DNA from: Pseudomonas vancouverensis
GTDB taxonomy: Bacteria > Pseudomonadota > Gammaproteobacteria > Pseudomonadales > Pseudomonadaceae
Assembly: GCF_004348895.1 (NCBI RefSeq)
Contig: NZ_RRZK01000036.1
Location: forward strand, 180,861 to 244,860
Direction: 5' to 3'
Length of the DNA: 64,000 nt
The notes beneath the pieces were generated by a model. It had not been told where the DNA came from and did no database searches. It saw nothing but the letters and a program-made list of their open reading frames with translations. Made by a program: the position numbers and the translations under genes. The number at the start of each line of letters is the position of its first letter. Within the stretch, counting starts at the first letter, position 1. This document shows, one piece after another, positions 35,414-44,486 of this stretch.

Positions 35414-35514
35414 CGCCGCCGGGCAAATAGTTTTACTTTTTCACGTCCGAGCCGCGTTCACGCCGCTATCATAAGCAGCCTATCTATTTGGCTGTTCCGT
35501 GGACGCTTTCCCCC

Positions 35515-36714
35515 ATGTCAGAAACCCGACGCCCCCTGGCGATCACCCTGCAAGTCGTTTCCATCGTTCTGTTCACCTTTATCGGCTACCTGAATATCGG
35601 CATTCCCCTTGCCGTACTGCCGGGTTATGTCCACAACGACCTGGGCTTTGGCACTGTGATTGCTGGTTTGGTGATCAGCGTGCAGTACCTGGCCACCCTG
35701 CTCAGCCGCCCATACGCCGGGAAAATCATCGACAACAAAGGCAGCAAACTGGCAGTCATGTACGGTCTGGCCGGTTGCGGGCTGAGCGGCGTATTCATGC
35801 TGATTTCAGCCTGGACGCAAAGCCTGCCGCTGTTAAGTCTGCTCAGCCTGCTGATCGGTCGCCTGGTACTGGGCAGCTCGGAGAGCCTCGTCGGTTCTGG
35901 CTCGATTGGCTGGGGCATCGGCCGGGTCGGCGCAGCCAACACCGCCAAAGTCATCTCCTGGAACGGCATCGCCAGCTACGGCGCACTGGCCATCGGCGCA
36001 CCGTTCGGCGTGTGGCTGGTGGGCCAGTTCGGTCTGTGGAGCATGGGTGTCAGCATCCTGTTGCTGGCCGCTCTTGGCCTGCTGTTGGCGTGGCCAAAAA
36101 CCGCTGCGCCCATCGTCGCCGGTGAGCGCCTGCCTTTCATGCATGTGCTCGGGCGGGTCTTTCCCCACGGCTGCGGCCTGGCGTTGGGTTCCATCGGCTT
36201 CGGCACCATCGCCACCTTCATCACCCTGTATTACGCCACCCAACACTGGGACAACGCGGTGCTGTGCCTGAGCCTGTTCGGTGCCAGCTTCATCGGGGCG
36301 CGACTGCTGTTCGGCAACCTGATCAATCGCCTCGGCGGCTTTCGAGTGGCGATTGCCTGCCTGTCAGTGGAAACCCTCGGCCTGTTGCTGCTGTGGCTGG
36401 CACCGGATGCCCACTGGGCACTGGCGGGTGCGGCGTTGAGCGGTTTCGGTTTCTCGCTGGTGTTTCCAGCGCTGGGGGTCGAAGCGGTCAACCTTGTGCC
36501 CGCCTCTAGCCGTGGCGCGGCGGTGGGGGCCTATTCGCTGTTCATCGACCTGTCATTGGGGATTACCGGGCCATTGGCCGGTGCGATTGCGGCAGGCTTT
36601 GGTTTTGCCTCGATTTTCCTGTTCGCCGCCCTCGCCGCTTGCAGCGGTCTGATCCTCAGCCTGTACCTGTACCGGCAAGCCGCAAAACTGCGCGAGACCC
36701 GTGACAGCCGTTAG
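35515..36714 (+). CDS. MFS transporter (YfcJ/YhhS-like)
   Basis: 399 aa with about 12 hydrophobic segments. MFS signatures are visible in the first half: GLVISVQYLATLLSRPYAGKIIDNKGSK (loop 2-3) and GRLVLGSSESLVGSGSIGWGIGRVG (helices 4-5). The composition resembles the UPF0226 YfcJ/YhhS efflux proteins. I start at ATG 35515; a TTG at 35488 would add a hydrophilic lead with no support. Its last 4 nt overlap the convergent arfB. Substrate unknown. Confidence 0.88.
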   Translation: MSETRRPLAITLQVVSIVLFTFIGYLNIGIPLAVLPGYVHNDLGFGTVIAGLVISVQYLATLLSRPYAGKIIDNKGSKLAVMYGLAGCGLSGVFMLISAWTQSLPLLSLLSLLIGRLVLGSSESLVGSGSIGWGIGRVGAANTAKVISWNGIASYGALAIGAPFGVWLVGQFGLWSMGVSILLLAALGLLLAWPKTAAPIVAGERLPFMHVLGRVFPHGCGLALGSIGFGTIATFITLYYATQHWDNAVLCLSLFGASFIGARLLFGNLINRLGGFRVAIACLSVETLGLLLLWLAPDAHWALAGAALSGFGFSLVFPALGVEAVNLVPASSRGAAVGAYSLFIDLSLGITGPLAGAIAAGFGFASIFLFAALAACSGLILSLYLYRQAAKLRETRDSR

Positions 36715-37124
36715 AAGTCGACCTTGCCGCGCCCGGCCTTGATGTTGCCGCGTTTGGTTTTGGATTCGAGACGACGGGTTTTCGAGCCCAGGGTCGGCTT
36801 GGTCGGGCGGCGCTTCTTCTCGACTTTGGTTGCGCTCAGGATCAGTTCGGTCAGGCGCAACAACGCGTCGGCGCGATTCTGTTCCTGGGTCCGGTACTGC
36901 TGGGCCTTGATGATCAAGACGCCGTCACTGGTGATGCGACTGTCACGCAGCGCCAGCAGCCGTTCCTTGTAGAACGCGGGCAAGGACGAGGCCGCAATGT
37001 CGAAGCGCAGGTGCACGGCACTCGAGACCTTGTTGACGTTCTGCCCACCCGCGCCCTGGGCGCGAATGGCCGTCAACTCGATCTCGGCATCGGGAATGTG
37101 CACGTTGTTGGAAATCACCAGCAT
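36711..37124 (-). CDS. arfB: alternative ribosome-rescue factor B (peptidyl-tRNA hydrolase)
   Basis: 137 aa. GGQ motif at 26-28 in RAQGAGGQNVNKVSSAVHLRF catalyses peptidyl-tRNA hydrolysis on stalled ribosomes. The highly basic C-terminal tail (KKRRPTKPTLGSKTRRLESK, then KRGNIKAGRGK) is the part that enters the empty mRNA channel. ATG 37124 gives the family N-terminus MLVISNNVHIPDAEIELTAI. Confidence 0.95.
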   Translation of the reverse strand: MLVISNNVHIPDAEIELTAIRAQGAGGQNVNKVSSAVHLRFDIAASSLPAFYKERLLALRDSRITSDGVLIIKAQQYRTQEQNRADALLRLTELILSATKVEKKRRPTKPTLGSKTRRLESKTKRGNIKAGRGKVDF

Positions 37125-37211
37125 GGAAAGGGGTCCGGGTTCAGAGCCTGCAGGATACCGCGAATAGACCACAGGAATGCGGCCGCAGGGTTTTATGGAA
37201 CCCTGAAAACA

Positions 37212-37238
37212 ACAAACCCGGCACATGGCCGGGTTTGT
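37212..37238 (-). terminator. terminator after the aroP-like permease
   Basis: ACAAACCCGGC-CATGT-GCCGGGTTTGT hairpin on the minus strand, beginning 19 nt after the permease stop and followed by TGTTTTC. Confidence 0.75.
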
Positions 37239-37256
37239 CGCTTCTGCGTGCTGCGC

Positions 37257-38678
37257 TTACTTCATGGAAGAACCTGCAACGTGCAACCCAGGCTGCGCAC
37301 TGCGTTTGTTCTTGATGAGGTAGCAGACCCACATGAACACCAGCCACACCGGAATCGCGTACACCGAGGTCTGGATGCCCGGGATCAACAGCATCACGCC
37401 GAGAATGAACACGACGAACGCCAGGCACAGGAAGTTGCCATACGGGTACCACAGCGCCTTGAACAGCGGCGTCTGCCCGGTCTTGTTCATGTGCTGGCGG
37501 AACTTGAAGTGCGAGTAGCTGATCATCGCCCAGTTGATCACCAGGGTGGCCACCACCAGCGACATCAACAGTTCCAGCGCGTTCTGCGGGATCAGGTAGT
37601 TCAGCAAAACGGCAATCAGCGTCACCGCAGCCGAGGCCAGGATCGAACGCACCGGCACGCCGCGCTTGTCGATCTTCGCCAGCGCTTTCGGTGCGTCGCC
37701 CTGTTCAGCCATGCCCAACAGCATGCGGCTGTTGCAGTAAGTGCCGCTGTTGTACACCGACAAGGCCGCGGTCAGGACCACGAAGTTGAGGATGTGCGCC
37801 GCGGTGTTGCTGCCCAGCATCGAGAACACCTGCACGAACGGGCTGCCGCTGTAGGAGTCGCCGGAAGCGTTCAGGGTCGCCAGCAGGCTGTCCCACGGGG
37901 TCAACGACAGCAAGATGACCAGGGCACCGATGTAGAAAATCAGAATGCGGTAGATCACCTGGTTGATCGCTTTCGGGATCACGGTCTTCGGCTTGTCGGC
38001 TTCAGCTGCAGTGAAACCGAGCATTTCCAGGCCGCCAAAGGAGAACATGATGAACGCCATGGCCATGATCAGGCCCGTCGTCCCGTTCGGGAAGAAACCG
38101 CCATGGGACCAAAGGTTGCTCACCGACGCCTGCGGGCCGCCGTGGCCGCTGACCAGCAGGTAGCTGCCCAGGGCGATCATGCCGACGATGGCCACGACCT
38201 TGATGATCGCGAACCAGAACTCGGCCTCACCGAACACCTTGACGTTGGCCAGGTTGATCGCGTTGATCAGCACGAAGAAGGCGGCAGCAGACACCCAGGT
38301 CGGAATATCCGGCGCCCAGTAGTGGATGTACTTGCCGACAGCGGTCAGCTCCGACATGCCCACCAGGATGTACAGGATCCAGCAGTTCCAGCCCGACAGG
38401 AAACCGGCGAAACCGCCCCAGTACTTGTGGGCGAAGTGGCTGAAGGAGCCGGCTACCGGGTCTTCGACGATCATTTCACCGAGCTGGCGCATGATCAGGA
38501 AGGCAATGAAGCCACAGATGGCGTAGCCGAGGATCATCGACGGGCCAGCGGATTTCAGTACCCCGGCCGAGCCGAGGAACAAACCGGTACCGATCGCGCC
38601 ACCCAGGGCAATCAGTTGAATATGGCGATTTTTCAGGCCGCGTTTCAGCTCGCCTGAATGCGGGTTTTGTCCACTCAT
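37257..38678 (-). CDS. amino acid permease, AroP/APC family
   Basis: 473 aa with 12 predicted membrane helices. The N-terminal LKRGLKNRHIQLIALGGAIG TGLFLG signature (about 12-38) is that of the APC-family amino acid transporters; FSFGGLEMLGFTAAEADKPK (about 226-245) is the helix 6-7 motif. Resembles AroP/ProY/GabP, with aromatic amino acids the most likely substrate given phhABC nearby, but that is inferred. ATG 38678; an earlier in-frame start at 38696 is not supported. Confidence 0.85.
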   Translation of the reverse strand: MSGQNPHSGELKRGLKNRHIQLIALGGAIGTGLFLGSAGVLKSAGPSMILGYAICGFIAFLIMRQLGEMIVEDPVAGSFSHFAHKYWGGFAGFLSGWNCWILYILVGMSELTAVGKYIHYWAPDIPTWVSAAAFFVLINAINLANVKVFGEAEFWFAIIKVVAIVGMIALGSYLLVSGHGGPQASVSNLWSHGGFFPNGTTGLIMAMAFIMFSFGGLEMLGFTAAEADKPKTVIPKAINQVIYRILIFYIGALVILLSLTPWDSLLATLNASGDSYSGSPFVQVFSMLGSNTAAHILNFVVLTAALSVYNSGTYCNSRMLLGMAEQGDAPKALAKIDKRGVPVRSILASAAVTLIAVLLNYLIPQNALELLMSLVVATLVINWAMISYSHFKFRQHMNKTGQTPLFKALWYPYGNFLCLAFVVFILGVMLLIPGIQTSVYAIPVWLVFMWVCYLIKNKRSAQPGLHVAGSSMK

Positions 38679-39224
38679 GAAAAGGGTCTCACGCAAGGTT
38701 TGATGATGTTCAGTAGACGTTGCTGCTCGATTGCGACATTAAGCAGCGCCGATCAAACCCCAGCGCAAGCACCAGGAGTTCAGCGTATTTACAACGGTCA
38801 TGCGTCACCTGTTTGTTTTTATCTGTGACGAAATCGAACCCGACACGCTCGTGACGCGACGGAGTGAACAAGGCGGATAGCCTTGAGGTTTGCGCAGATG
38901 CGCAGGAGGTCACAGGTAAAACGCGGCGCATTGTACACCTGTAACCCCCTGCTGCCAGACACCGCTGGACAAGCGTGTCTATGGCCGGGATTGCCTGTGT
39001 CCGCCCCGAGAGGCTCGGGCGGCTGCAAATACGGGGTCAGGCCCTTGCGGACCATTGACGGGGACGGCAGAAAAAACGTCCCTCGCGGGGAGGAAAAAGC
39101 GGATTACGGCGTTCATTGCGCCTCCATTTTGTTATGCACCTGCACGACAGGCAGGTGCGCATATCACCCTGACTGATGAGGTGAAACAAGCGGGTTAGAG
39201 GGCTGGAAGTAGGAAGGCCGGCGA

Positions 39225-39252
39225 TACATCGTAAGAATTTTCTTACGATGTA
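39225..39252. repeat. 12-bp perfect palindrome, possible operator
   Basis: TACATCGTAAGA-ATTT-TCTTACGATGTA. The arms match exactly; the symmetry and short AT-rich spacer look like a dimeric regulator site more than a terminator. Confidence 0.7.
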
Positions 39253-39360
39253 CGATGGATCACGAATTCATGGGACAAATCAGTGGTATTCGTCAGGTTT
39301 TCTTTACAGCGCGTAAATCCCGCTTTCCACACTGGAGAACTCAGGGAAGCCACTGACGTC

Positions 39361-39443
39361 ATCGCGAGCAAGCTCGCTCCCACCTTTTGACCGCTTTTAT
39401 CCAAGCGACCTCGCGTTCCTGTGGGAGCGAGCTTGCTCGCGAT
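39361..39443. repeat. REP pair upstream of the rluB terminator
   Basis: Inverted REP copies at 39361-39383 and 39420-39443 with a 36-nt spacer. Confidence 0.88.
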
Positions 39444-39484
39444 GGCGATATAAAATTCACCAAGGAACAAATGCCAGGCGAAAA

Positions 39485-39513
39485 AAAACGCCAACCGAAC
39501 GGTTGGCGTTTTT
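39485..39513. terminator. rluB terminator (bidirectional)
   Basis: AAAACGCCAACC-GAAC-GGTTGGCGTTTT with flanking A- and T-runs, 20 nt after the rluB stop. Works in either direction. Confidence 0.9.
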
Positions 39514-39531
39514 CATGAAGCGCTTACCCGA

Positions 39532-40743
39532 TCACTCAGGCTTGCGACGACCGAAGCCTGGACGCTGACCGGAACCTGCCGGTGCGCCACGGCGCTTGCC
39601 CGACGGTTTGTCACCGTCGACCAGCTTGATCCCCGGACGCTTCGGCGCCGGTTTGGCTGGGCGTTTGGTCTCCGCTGGACGGTCGGCGACCGGTGTTCCA
39701 CGCCCTTCGCCGCGCTCGGTACGACCATTGGCCGGACGCGGCGTGCGCGGGCTGCGCTCGCCGTCCTGACGGGCGGCGGGCTTGCGAGCCGGGCGCTCGC
39801 CTTCGAAATGTGGCTCACGGTTTTCACGCGGTGCGGCAGGTGCGCCAGCAGCGGGACGCAACGTACGAACACGCTCGGTCTTGGCCATAGGACGCGACGA
39901 CTTGCGCTGCATTCGCTCAAGCTTGTCCTTGCTCTTGGCGTTCAGTTGCGGCATCGCCACCGGCGTCAGGCCCACTTCAGCACTGAGCACGTCGACTTCG
40001 TACTGGCTCATTTCGCGCCAGCGGCCCATCGGCAGGTCGGAGTTGAGGAATACCGGACCGAAACGCACGCGCTTCAGGCGGCTGACCACCAGGCCCTGGG
40101 ATTCCCACAGGCGACGCACTTCCCGGTTGCGACCTTCCATCACCACGCAGTGGTACCAATGGTTGAAACCTTCGCCACCGGGCGCTTCCTGAATGTCGGT
40201 AAAACGCGCCGGGCCGTCTTCAAGCACTACACCGGCTTTCAAGCGGGCGATCATCTCGTCGTCGACTTCACCGCGTACACGCACGGCGTACTCACGGTCC
40301 ATTTCGAAGGACGGGTGCATCAGGCGGTTGGCCAGCTCACCGTCGGTGGTGAACATCAGCAAACCGGTGGTGTTGATGTCGAGACGGCCGATGTTGATCC
40401 AGCGGCCTTCTTTCGGGCGCGGCAGCTTGTCGAATACGGTCGGGCGACCTTCAGGGTCGACACGGGTGCAGATCTCGCCGTCGGGCTTGTTGTACATGAT
40501 CACGCGGCGCACCGATTCGGCCGCCTCTTCACGCTTGATCACACGGCCATCGATGGTGATGGCGTCGTGCATGTCAACGCGCTGGCCAAGGGTGGCGTCT
40601 TTGCCGTTGACCTTGATGCGGCCATGACTGATCCAGGCTTCGACGTCACGGCGCGAGCCGACACCGATACGGGCGAGGACTTTCTGCAGTTTTTCGCCTG
40701 CTGGGCCGATTTCCTGGTCGTCTTTCTGGTCTTTGATACTCAT
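39532..40743 (-). CDS. rluB: 23S rRNA pseudouridine(2605) synthase RluB
   Basis: 403 aa. S4 RNA-binding domain (KLQKVLARIGVGSRRDVEAW, about 18-75) followed by the RsuA/RluB catalytic domain. The catalytic Asp is in INIGRLDINTTGLLMFT. A long disordered C-terminal tail from about residue 280 is rich in Arg, Lys, Pro and Gly (e.g. RPGFGRRKPE at the end), a typical Pseudomonas extension. ATG 40743 has GGGAGGTG upstream; the long frame from 40929 runs through gene-free sequence. Confidence 0.95.
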   Translation of the reverse strand: MSIKDQKDDQEIGPAGEKLQKVLARIGVGSRRDVEAWISHGRIKVNGKDATLGQRVDMHDAITIDGRVIKREEAAESVRRVIMYNKPDGEICTRVDPEGRPTVFDKLPRPKEGRWINIGRLDINTTGLLMFTTDGELANRLMHPSFEMDREYAVRVRGEVDDEMIARLKAGVVLEDGPARFTDIQEAPGGEGFNHWYHCVVMEGRNREVRRLWESQGLVVSRLKRVRFGPVFLNSDLPMGRWREMSQYEVDVLSAEVGLTPVAMPQLNAKSKDKLERMQRKSSRPMAKTERVRTLRPAAGAPAAPRENREPHFEGERPARKPAARQDGERSPRTPRPANGRTERGEGRGTPVADRPAETKRPAKPAPKRPGIKLVDGDKPSGKRRGAPAGSGQRPGFGRRKPE

Positions 40744-40940
40744 CTGGGCACCTCCCGGTGTGGTCTGTTCAGGCCTGGCCTGAAGCATTGGAATCTTTGA
40801 CTTGGGCGAAGGGATCGCCGAAGGGTCGCGAATCATACGCGCATGTGGGCGTTTGCGCATCAGAGAGTAGTCGATGACGGCAAGGTGATTGGTTTTTCCG
40901 CTGGCCGGTGCCACCGCCCTCACAGTCAATGCAAACCCTT

Positions 40941-41042
40941 GTGGGAGCGAGCTTGGTCCGGGCGGCGTTCCAACGATAGCGGTTTTACAGGCCCGGAAAT
41001 GTTGAATGTAACGCAGCCATCCCGAGCAAGCTCGCTCCCACA
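40941..41042. repeat. degenerate REP pair between rluB and scpB
   Basis: A partial REP (GTGGGAGCGAGCTTGGTCCG at 40941) and a better copy at 41019-41042. The first arm has diverged at its loop. Confidence 0.75.
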
Positions 41043-41051
41043 GGGTTTGCG

Positions 41052-42059
41052 TCAGTCTTCGAGCTCGCGGCGTTCGGCTTCGATGGCTTCGGCAAGAGCC
41101 AAGGCTTCGGCCTCTTCGTCGGACAACTCGGGCTCGGGCTTCGCTTGATCGAGGGCGGCTACAGCAGCGAGGAGTTTTTCCCGGGCTTCGGCGACGCCGA
41201 GGATGTCGTCTTCCTGCTCAGGCTCTGGCTCTGGCTCAGCTTCGGACTCTGACTCGATCTGCTGTTCAGACTCAGGCGCGAAATGAGCGGCTTCGATTTC
41301 AAGCTCGCCCACAGGTTCCTCCGATTCAAAGTCAGGCGACATCCCGTCACGCAGCAAATCGTCGAAATCGGTCTTGATCCCCTCCTCCATGCTGTCGAGT
41401 TCCAGCAGCAGCGTATGGAAACTGGTCTCTTCCTTGGGCTCTTCCGGCTCGGCGCTGGCGTCTGCCAGCTCCTGCAGCGAGGCCGGCACCGGCGCGTCGT
41501 CGAAATCGAGCACCGGGTCCGGTTCGAGCTCGCGCAGTTCGGCCAGTGGCGGCAGATCGTCGAGATTTTTCAGGTTGAAATGATCGAGGAAGGCCTTGGT
41601 GGTGGCGAACATTGCCGGTTTGCCGGGCACGTCGCGATAGCCGACGATGCGAATCCACTCGCGTTCCATCAGGGTCTTGACGATGTTGCTGTTGACCGCC
41701 ACGCCCCGCACGTCTTCGATTTCGCCGCGGGTGATCGGTTGGCGATAGGCGATCAGGGCCATGGTTTCCAGCATGGCTCGCGAATAACGCTGCGGGCGCT
41801 CTTCCCAGAGGCGACCGACCCAGGGCGAGAATTTCTCGCGAATTTGCAGGCGATAGCCCGAGGCCACTTCCTTCAACTCGAACGCGCGGCCGTCGCAGGA
41901 CTTGGCGAGTATCGTCAGGGCTTTCTTGAAGACCGGCGGCTCAGGTCGCTCGCCCTCCTCGAACAGTTCGAAGAGGTTTTCCAGGGACTGCGGTTTTCCC
42001 GAGGCCAACAGAAAAGCTTCAAGCAAAGACGCCAGGTCGCGGGGTTCGGTCAGGTTCAT
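41052..42059 (-). CDS. scpB: segregation and condensation protein ScpB
   Basis: 335 aa. Kleisin-associated winged-helix subunit of the SMC-ScpAB complex. The first ~185 residues contain the tandem WHTH domains (PFVFKKAL-type start, YSRAMLETMALIAYRQPITRGEIE and VNSNIVKTLMEREWIRIVGY). The remaining ~145 residues are an unusually long acidic tail, including a Ser/Glu-rich run. It starts 11 nt after scpA. Confidence 0.95.
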   Translation of the reverse strand: MNLTEPRDLASLLEAFLLASGKPQSLENLFELFEEGERPEPPVFKKALTILAKSCDGRAFELKEVASGYRLQIREKFSPWVGRLWEERPQRYSRAMLETMALIAYRQPITRGEIEDVRGVAVNSNIVKTLMEREWIRIVGYRDVPGKPAMFATTKAFLDHFNLKNLDDLPPLAELRELEPDPVLDFDDAPVPASLQELADASAEPEEPKEETSFHTLLLELDSMEEGIKTDFDDLLRDGMSPDFESEEPVGELEIEAAHFAPESEQQIESESEAEPEPEPEQEDDILGVAEAREKLLAAVAALDQAKPEPELSDEEAEALALAEAIEAERRELED

Positions 42060-42070
42060 GTATCGACTCG

Positions 42071-42892
42071 TTATTCGGCTCGGGCTCGCACGTGGATCGC
42101 GGCAAAGGGCTCATTCTGCACCAGCTCGACCAGGGATTCCTTGACCAGTTCAAGGATGGCCATGAAGGTCACCACCACGCCCAGGCGCCCTTCCTCGGCG
42201 GTGAACAGCTCGACAAAGGGCACGAAGCCGCCGCCCTTGAGGCGCTCGAGCACATCGCTCATGCGTTCGCGGGTCGACAGCGCCTCGCGGCTGACCTGAT
42301 GGCTTTCGAACATGTCGCCACGGCGCAGTACTTCGGCCATGGACAGCAGCAGCTCCGACAGGCGCACATCCGGCAGCAGCTTGCGCGCGCGGGCTTCCGG
42401 CGCGTCGAGCTTGGGCACGATGACATCGCGGCCCACCCGGCTCAAACCATCGATGCCTTCGGCCGCAGCCTTGAAGCGCTCGTATTCCTGCAGGCGGCGG
42501 ATCAACTCGGCGCGCGGGTCGTCCTCTTCATCCTCGACGGTTTCCGCCCGTGGCAGCAACATCCGCGACTTGATCTCGGCCAGCATCGCGGCCATCACCA
42601 GGTACTCGGCGGCCAGCTCCAGGCGGACCGACTGCATCAGCTCGACATAACCCATGTACTGACGGGTGATCTCCGCCACGGGGATGTCGAGGATGTTGAT
42701 GTTCTGTTTGCGAATCAGGTACAGCAGCAGGTCGAGAGGCCCTTCGAAGGCCTCAAGAAAGACTTCCAGTGCATCCGGCGGAATGTACAGGTCCAGCGGC
42801 ATTTCCATGACCGCCTGGCCATAGACCATGGCGAAGGGCAGCTCTTGCTGGGCGCCGGCCTGACTATCGACTACAGGTTCCACTGCCGACAT
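42071..42892 (-). CDS. scpA: segregation and condensation protein ScpA
   Basis: 273-aa kleisin that links the SMC heads. FEGPLDLLLYLIRKQNINIL (48-67) is the N-terminal kleisin signature; AAEYLVMAAMLAEIKSRMLLP (93-113) follows, and the C-terminal winged helix is FVPFVELFTAEEGRLGVVVTFMAILELVK. Its ATG abuts the yciO stop codon. Confidence 0.96.
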   Translation of the reverse strand: MSAVEPVVDSQAGAQQELPFAMVYGQAVMEMPLDLYIPPDALEVFLEAFEGPLDLLLYLIRKQNINILDIPVAEITRQYMGYVELMQSVRLELAAEYLVMAAMLAEIKSRMLLPRAETVEDEEDDPRAELIRRLQEYERFKAAAEGIDGLSRVGRDVIVPKLDAPEARARKLLPDVRLSELLLSMAEVLRRGDMFESHQVSREALSTRERMSDVLERLKGGGFVPFVELFTAEEGRLGVVVTFMAILELVKESLVELVQNEPFAAIHVRARAE

Positions 42893-43522
42893 CTAGGCCT
42901 CGGCCATGAACGGCGCAGGGTCGCCGCAACCGACGCGGATCACTTCCGGCTCGCCGTCGGCCAGATTGATCACGGTGGACGCCTTGATCCCGCCGAAACC
43001 GCCGTCGATGATCAGGTCGACCTGATGCTCGAGCAACTGGCGCATTTCATAGGGATCGAACATTGGGTCGGACTCGCCGGGCATGATCAGGCTCACGCTC
43101 ATCAACGGCTCGCCCAGTTGCTCAAGCAGAGCCAGGGCTATCGGGTGGCTGGGCACACGCAGACCGATGGTGCGTTTTTTCGGGTGCAGCAACAGTCGGG
43201 GTACTTCACGGGTGGCATTCAGAATGAAGGTGTACGGGCCCGGCAGATGGGCCTTGAGCAAGCGGAAGGTACCGGTATCGATCTTGGCGAACAGCCCCAG
43301 CTGCGACAGGTCGCAACAGATCAGCGCAAAGTTGTGCTTGTCGTCCAGCCCGCGCAGGCGACGCACGCGCTCCACGGCGTTCTTGTCGCCGATCTGGCAA
43401 CCAATGGCGTAGGACGAGTCTGTGGGATAAATCACCACTCCGCCGCTGCGGATGATTTCAACAGCCTGTTTGATCAGGCGCGGTTGCGGATTTTCCGGAT
43501 GAATCTGGAAAAATTGACTCAC
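42893..43522 (-). CDS. yciO: YciO family protein (Sua5/TsaC-like)
   Basis: 209 aa, close to E. coli YciO from the first residue (SQFFQIHPENPQ). Sua5/YrdC fold: KQAVEIIRSGGVVIYPTDSSYAIGC at 18-42 binds ATP/threonylcarbamoyl-AMP. Role in t6A tRNA synthesis is possible but YciO is not the main enzyme (TsaC). I use GTG 43522, with AGGTAGAG upstream, because E. coli YciO begins there; the frame extends back to 43774 only across the rnm gene. Confidence 0.88.
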   Translation of the reverse strand: MSQFFQIHPENPQPRLIKQAVEIIRSGGVVIYPTDSSYAIGCQIGDKNAVERVRRLRGLDDKHNFALICCDLSQLGLFAKIDTGTFRLLKAHLPGPYTFILNATREVPRLLLHPKKRTIGLRVPSHPIALALLEQLGEPLMSVSLIMPGESDPMFDPYEMRQLLEHQVDLIIDGGFGGIKASTVINLADGEPEVIRVGCGDPAPFMAEA

Positions 43523-43535
43523 ATTCTCTACCTGT

Positions 43536-44399
43536 TCAGACGGCGGCAATAATTGGCTCATGCTTGAATCGGCACCACAAGGGCGGCAGATCCTCCGGGA
43601 GCGGGCGGTATTCACCGATTTCAGACCACCCGCCAGGGCCATGAAAATCACTGCCGGCGCTGACCAGCAGACCGAACTCACGGGCGAGAATGGCCAGGCT
43701 GCCCACTTGCTCGGCAGGCTGGTAACCATTGACCACTTCGATGGCGTGGCCCCCTGCTTGAATATAGTCGGCAATCAGGCGTCGACGCTTGCTGCGGGTA
43801 AAATCGTAGTGCCAAGGGTGCGCCAGGCTGACCCAGGCCTTGGCTGCGCGCAAGGTTTCGACGGTCTCTTCCAGGGTGGGCCAGTGCTGCTTGACGTCCC
43901 CCAGCTTGCCGGCGCCCAGCCATTTGCGGAACGCTTCGGCGCGATCCTTGACCATGCCTTCACGGACCATCCAGTCAGCGAAGTGCGGGCGGGCCGGCGC
44001 GTTGCCGCTGTCGCCCAGTTCCTGCTGAATCTGGCGAGCGCCTTCCAGCGCACCGGGCATGCCCTTGAGCGCCAGCTTGCGGCTGATTTCCTCGGAGCGC
44101 AGCCAGCGGCCGTCATGCAGTTTGGCGATGGCCTCGACCAAGGGTGCGGCATTCACGTCAAAACCGTAGCCGAGTACATGAATGGTGGCGCCGCCCCAGG
44201 TGCAGGACAACTCGACGCCATTGACCAGTTGCATCCCCAGTGCGGTCGCCGCCTGTCGGGCTTCGTCCAGCCCTTCGAGGGTGTCGTGATCGGTCAAGGC
44301 CAGGACTCGCACGCCTTTCTCGTACGCACGCGCAACCAGAACCGCTGGCGCCAAGGCGCCATCGGAGGCCGTGCTATGGCAGTGCAAATCAACATTCAC
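43536..44399 (-). CDS. rnm: RNase AM / 3',5'-nucleoside bisphosphate phosphatase (PHP family)
   Basis: 287 aa. PHP-domain phosphoesterase. Metal ligands are visible in VDLHCHSTASDGAL (His6, His8, Asp13), ALTDHDTLEG (~35-44), the Glu in NGVELSC, and later His residues SLAHPWHYDF and SAGSDFHGPGG. Orthologous to E. coli YciV, which matures the 5' ends of rRNA and recycles pAp. GTG start at 44399. Only 13 nt separate it from yciO. Confidence 0.92.
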   Translation of the reverse strand: MNVDLHCHSTASDGALAPAVLVARAYEKGVRVLALTDHDTLEGLDEARQAATALGMQLVNGVELSCTWGGATIHVLGYGFDVNAAPLVEAIAKLHDGRWLRSEEISRKLALKGMPGALEGARQIQQELGDSGNAPARPHFADWMVREGMVKDRAEAFRKWLGAGKLGDVKQHWPTLEETVETLRAAKAWVSLAHPWHYDFTRSKRRRLIADYIQAGGHAIEVVNGYQPAEQVGSLAILAREFGLLVSAGSDFHGPGGWSEIGEYRPLPEDLPPLWCRFKHEPIIAAV

Positions 44400-44486
44400 A
44401 GGGCTTTGTAACCTCGAGTCAGCTGGCGCTATCGCGCGCCCATATGTTTGTTATTATGCCGTCACATCCTGCTTCTGGCTGCCACT

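Larger units (their letters stand above)
38697..39484. other. gene-free interval upstream of the permease
   Basis: About 790 nt with no convincing ORF: short frames here have poor codon bias and no ribosome sites. It holds three hairpin-forming segments (39001-39022, 39136-39158, 39225-39252) and a REP pair. It probably includes the permease promoter and a long leader; a small RNA cannot be excluded. Confidence 0.6.

Noticed and set aside
39243..39494. An 83-codon minus-strand frame upstream of the rluB terminator
   Set aside because: Translation of REP sequence and a hairpin, with no ribosome-binding site.
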